Source: Candidatus Fibrimonadales bacterium
Lineage (GTDB): Bacteria; Fibrobacterota; Fibrobacteria; Fibrobacterales; Fibrobacteraceae
NCBI GenBank assembly: GCA_009777135.1
Contig: WRMM01000166.1
Coordinates: 1 to 5,384 of the forward strand
Length of the DNA: 5,384 nt
Direction of reading: 5' to 3'
Numbering within the stretch: position 1 is the stretch's first letter; the number at the start of each line of letters is the position of its first letter. This document shows positions 5,331-5,384 of this stretch, piece by piece. The notes beneath the pieces are model-generated. The model saw nothing but the letters and a program-made list of their open reading frames with translations, did no database searches and had not been told where the DNA came from. Made by a program: the position numbers and the translations under genes.

Positions 5331-5361
5331 CCCCATACCCTATACCCCATACCCCAAACCC
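5331..5361 (-). repeat. G-rich heptamer array, right arm (putative G-quadruplex, minus strand)
   Basis: Read on the minus strand the arm is C-A-B-A followed by GGG, with the same unit names as the left arm, so the units are permuted. It also has five G-runs. An 18-bp perfect inverted match joins 5249-5266 to 5337-5354, and an alternative 16-bp match joins 5263-5278 to 5346-5361. Confidence 0.85.
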
Positions 5362-5384
5362 AAAGCGAGTTAATCAGCGATTAC

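Larger units (their letters stand above)
5214..5384. other. Non-coding region upstream of the lipoprotein operon
   Basis: No coding frame is supported here. From the operon outward it holds about 35 bp of AT-rich DNA (5214-5248), where an operon promoter would be expected, then the inverted heptamer element (5249-5361), then 23 bp to the window edge. A TATATT on the minus strand (5226-5221) resembles a -10 box but has no matching -35 at the right distance. The hexamer CGATTA occurs on both sides of the element (5232-5237 and 5378-5383), which may be chance. Confidence 0.6.

Noticed and set aside
5249..5361. CRISPR array or direct-repeat array
   Set aside because: The units are only 7 bp, contiguous without spacers, and the two blocks are inverted, so this is not a CRISPR.

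Overview
The window is a stretch of bacterial chromosome of moderate to low GC. It looks like it comes from the Fibrobacterota or a nearby lineage of the FCB group. Three things point there: the first protein ends in a type IX secretion (Por)-like sorting tail of the 'YNLKGEPLGTQKPATPGVYI...KRIVVR' kind; two lipoproteins and an exported PEGA-domain protein form an operon; and several short low-complexity repeats are scattered in and between genes. This placement is inference from protein style, not from a marker gene.

Layout. Positions 3-1223 (+) hold the 3' part of a large exported protein whose start lies outside the window. It carries two tandem four-cysteine units followed by the sorting tail. 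It converges with a minus-strand operon, and only 23 bp separate the two stop codons. A perfect 8-bp-stem hairpin (1234-1254) sits at the junction and contains the stop codon of the minus-strand gene.

The minus-strand operon reads from right to left. It comprises lipoprotein A (5213-4596), lipoprotein B (4606-4004, overlapping A by 11 bp), an exported PEGA-domain protein (4007-2799, joined to B by an ATGA overlap), and a two-domain sugar nucleotidyltransferase/kinase fusion (2794-1247, 4 bp after the PEGA gene). The fusion has all the visible catalytic motifs of MurU (N-terminal half) and AmgK (C-terminal half). Together these activities would convert MurNAc to UDP-MurNAc in peptidoglycan recycling. 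The tight packing suggests one transcript linking surface lipoproteins, an envelope PEGA protein and a cytoplasmic cell-wall recycling enzyme. A direct functional link is not shown by the sequence.

The right end (5214-5384) is non-coding. It holds two arrays of a G-rich heptamer (GGGTATG and variants) in inverted orientation around a 52-bp AT-rich spacer. Each array has five G-runs and fits the G-quadruplex pattern, on opposite strands. No RNA genes, CRISPR arrays, transposase genes or prophage genes were seen. The most interesting points are the MurU-AmgK fusion with a repeat-derived linker, the inverted heptamer element, and the repeat plus local codon-use shift inside the exported protein.
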